A DNA stretch of 64,000 nt from Paraflavitalea devenefica (GTDB lineage: Bacteria > Bacteroidota > Bacteroidia > Chitinophagales > Chitinophagaceae). The stretch covers positions 308,557-372,556 of the forward strand of contig NZ_JAARML010000007.1 in assembly GCF_011759375.1 (NCBI RefSeq), in the 5' to 3' direction. Both the position numbers and the translations under genes were made by a program. This document shows positions 62,265-64,000 of the stretch, one piece after another. How positions within the stretch are numbered: the stretch's first letter is position 1; each line of letters begins with the position of its first letter. The notes under the pieces were generated by a model that ran no database searches, was not told the origin of the DNA, and saw nothing but the letters and a program-made list of their open reading frames with translations.

Positions 62265-62858
62265 TCAAGCCATTGAGGGCAACACATCTTTAAATAAAAT
62301 ACCTAATAATTCTCCGCCTTCAGGTCTTGCCCAATCCTGTGCAATCTCTGCCATTAGCGTATTAGTAGCTGTTAAAACCGCACCTGCCTTTGCCATTCTT
62401 TGCTGGCTTAAATCTTCACTCTGGTTAAATGGAGAACCCGATGCGTCCATCACTGCTTGTACATTAAAGCCTTCTTCCACTGCACTAATAGCCGGGAAAA
62501 CCAAACAAACATCAGTGGTTACACCTGCCATAATCAGGTTTTTCTTTCCTGTGGCAAGTACGGCTTCATGGAAACCTTTGTGTTCCCAACAATTAACGGT
62601 GCCTTCTCTTTTAATTCTCTTTTCAAAAGCATCGGGTAAAATTGCTGCCAATTCGGGCAACAAAGGGCCTTGTGCTGCGTACTCCTGGCTGCTGGTAAGA
62701 ACAACAGGAATGTTCAATACTTTTGCCATTTTTGCCAATGCCAATGTTTTTCTTTCCGCTTCTTCCAAAGGGATATTCTTAATCAGTTTCATCGTACCAA
62801 CCTGGTGGTCGATGAGTAATAATGCCGTGTTTTCGGCGGTAAATTTTGCTGTGTTCAT
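62265..62858 (-). CDS. Isochorismatase-like cysteine hydrolase (YcaC type)
   Basis: The 197-residue protein (ATG at 62858) has the catalytic triad of the family: Asp in ALLLIDHQVGTM, Lys probably in RIKREGTVNCWEHKGFHEAV and Cys in LIMAGVTTDVCLVFPAISAV. YcaC-like members hydrolyse small amides; the substrate is unknown. It leads the operon with pirin and cupin genes and is divergent from hxlR across 111 bp that hold two TTACTATA sites. Confidence 0.92.
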   Translation of the reverse strand: MNTAKFTAENTALLLIDHQVGTMKLIKNIPLEEAERKTLALAKMAKVLNIPVVLTSSQEYAAQGPLLPELAAILPDAFEKRIKREGTVNCWEHKGFHEAVLATGKKNLIMAGVTTDVCLVFPAISAVEEGFNVQAVMDASGSPFNQSEDLSQQRMAKAGAVLTATNTLMAEIAQDWARPEGGELLGILFKDVLPSMA

Positions 62859-62912
62859 TTTTTTATTATTTTTAAATTGAATGATAAAACGTTCCACAAA
62901 GTTATTTTACCT

Positions 62913-62967
62913 TTACTATACATTTTATAACAATAGCCTTTAATACCCTTACTATAAAAAAGTATAG
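62913..62967. promoter_or_regulatory. Paired TTACTATA sites in the divergent hxlR promoter region
   Basis: TTACTATA occurs at 62913-62920 and 62949-62956, each followed after 5-6 bases by TATAAC or TATAGC, so both are near-palindromic (CTATA / TATAG at 62952-62967). HxlR-type regulators bind such paired dyads upstream of themselves and their target. The second site lies just before the hxlR start codon. Confidence 0.45.
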
Positions 62968-62969
62968 CA

Positions 62970-63305
62970 ATGGCCAAAAACGATAACTTCATAGAAATTC
63001 AACCCGTTTCAGATGCACTGGAAATTATCGGGGGCAAATGGAAGTTTCCCATTATTTTCAGTTTATGCCACGGCAAAAAAAGATATAAAGAATTAGAGAA
63101 AGATTTGAATGGCATATCGCCTAAAGCATTAACCAATGCATTAAAAGACCTTGAAATAAATGGGTTGGTTAAACGGGAAATTTTTGCAACTGTTCCTGTA
63201 ACAGTTGAATATAGCCTGACACAATATGGCAAAGATTTAAAACCCGTTTTGTTATCTATACAGGAATGGGGCAAAAAGCACAGAAAGAAAATTATGCAAA
63301 AATAA
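62970..63305 (+). CDS. HxlR family winged-helix transcriptional regulator
   Basis: The 111-residue protein is the usual HxlR length. The domain reads DALEIIGGKWKFPIIFSLCH, KKRYKELEKDLNGISPKALT then NALKDLEINGLVKREIF, and the wing PVTVEYSLTQYGKDLKPVL. The family senses reactive electrophiles or oxidants, often via cysteine; the only cysteine here is C33 in the helix after GGKW, not the N-terminal one of YodB/HypR. It is divergent from, and likely controls, the isochorismatase-pirin-cupin operon. Confidence 0.93.
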   Translation: MAKNDNFIEIQPVSDALEIIGGKWKFPIIFSLCHGKKRYKELEKDLNGISPKALTNALKDLEINGLVKREIFATVPVTVEYSLTQYGKDLKPVLLSIQEWGKKHRKKIMQK

Positions 63306-63886
63306 TCCCCTTATACCCGCGGCAACTATTTTACAGCACTTTTCATGGTTTTATAGTCCTTTTAAGACACGAATAATCATTTTACCGTACAGGTTAATAA
63401 TTTTACCGTTAATTACGGTATGGCTATAAAACCAGCTGGATGTCAATGGCTAAAAGAGCAGCATGGCCTATTAGGCTATTTACTGACCCACTGCTCATAA
63501 ATGCGAAAGATGAATGGTTAAGTGATGAAGACAGAAATAATTACAGATTATTTGTCCCCTTCAGCGGGCTGTAGGTTACAACTTTCGAACCGATTTGGGG
63601 TAGAGCTTAATAAGATTGTAGATTTTTACAATAGGTATTTGATGTAGTTTCAAATGACAAAGTAAAAAAGACATATGTTTCGGTGATGGGGATTGAGTTA
63701 GAACAAAGGCACTATGGAAAAACTGGAAGCCTAACTTGTATTTTATAAAAGTTTACGATATAAGTGAAATTTATTCTAATTTAGTAATAAATTTACTTTA
63801 TACGTGAAACTCATTGAAAGACCCATTTATACTCAAAGAATTGTTCCTTTTATCAATAAGCAGGTCATCAAAGTGTAGATTCTTGC
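63306..63886. other. Gene-poor stretch before the repeat cluster
   Basis: No convincing gene is present in this AT-rich stretch. A 42-codon frame (63446-63574, starting MAKRAAWPIRLFTDPLLINA) looks coding but is short and matches nothing I know; it could be the end fragment of a broken gene. No terminator-quality hairpin is seen right after hxlR. Confidence 0.4.
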
Positions 63887-63990
63887 GCATGTTGACCCAG
63901 GGCTCCTGTTTATGTTGACCCACTATTCTTGCATGTTGACCCACCCTTTAGAGCGCGGGTTTAATCACAAATTCCTGCATGTTAACCCAC
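63887..63990. mobile_element. Multiple terminal repeats resembling the end of an IS21-family element
   Basis: The motif GCATGTTGACCCAC occurs at 63887-63900 (last base G), 63911-63923 (TATGTTGACCCAC), 63931-63944 and 63977-63990 (GTTAACCCAC). Repeated TGTTGACCCA motifs at an element end, read by the IstA transposase, are typical of IS21 elements in Bacteroidota. The transposase genes would lie beyond 64000, so only the edge is visible. Confidence 0.5.
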
Positions 63991-64000
63991 ACGTAGAAAT

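Overview
The window comes from a Bacteroidota chromosome, most likely the Chitinophagaceae (Chitinophaga/Niastella-like). The evidence is SusC/RagA and SusD/RagB outer-membrane pairs, a type IX secretion sorting domain, Reg_prop/Y_Y_Y sensor kinases, LytS/LytTR pairs, BACON and IPT/NHL lipoproteins, and promoter-like TAnnTTTG boxes. No rRNA, tRNA or CRISPR array was found.

Layout. 1-2.3 kb: the 5' part of a SusC transporter running off the left edge, with a GntR/FCD repressor whose putative operator occurs upstream of both genes. 2.4-12 kb: a giant three-module type IX secreted protein, a Y_Y_Y sensor kinase with a LuxR-type regulator, and a C1q-like secreted protein. 12.1-16 kb: a TPR sensor kinase overlapping an NtrC-type sigma-54 regulator. 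16.1-20.3 kb: a TolC-HlyD-MFS tripartite efflux operon behind a perfect 16-bp palindrome. 20.3-27.6 kb: small secreted and membrane proteins, a BACON/propeller lipoprotein and a LytS/LytTR pair.

27.7-33.8 kb is an AT-rich defence-like island of eight minus-strand genes. They encode a TIR protein, a three-domain TIR protein, a stand-alone SLOG protein, a ThsB-like (MTH538-type) TIR, a MazG pyrophosphohydrolase, a DNA-base-hypermodification family protein (aGPT-PPlase/5-hmdU kinase helical-domain type, no kinase P-loop), a second ThsB-like TIR and an Nmad2 protein. Several start and stop codons abut or overlap. It looks like a Thoeris-related nucleotide-signalling system joined to a base-modification or nucleotide-surveillance module, and it is the best candidate for an undescribed system here. 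Upstream lies 1.7 kb of gene-poor DNA with two arrays phased at 11 bp and a possible broken HTH gene.

35.4-60.9 kb is mainly a carbohydrate-utilisation region: an LRR lipoprotein, two alpha/beta hydrolases, a GH43, a bestrophin channel, a GH78 rhamnosidase, a GH43-GH105 fusion, and a SusC/SusD/DUF1735/GH43-discoidin/IPT-NHL locus. The enzyme set fits rhamnogalacturonan I and arabinan side chains: GH43 removes arabinose, GH78 removes rhamnose, GH105 cleaves unsaturated uronyl ends, and SusCD imports oligosaccharides.

60.9-63.3 kb holds a stress-type operon (isochorismatase-like, pirin, cupin) divergent from an HxlR regulator. The last ~100 bp carry four copies of a 13-14-bp motif resembling the end of an IS21-family element. 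All functional calls are by eye from translations and motifs; no database search was run.
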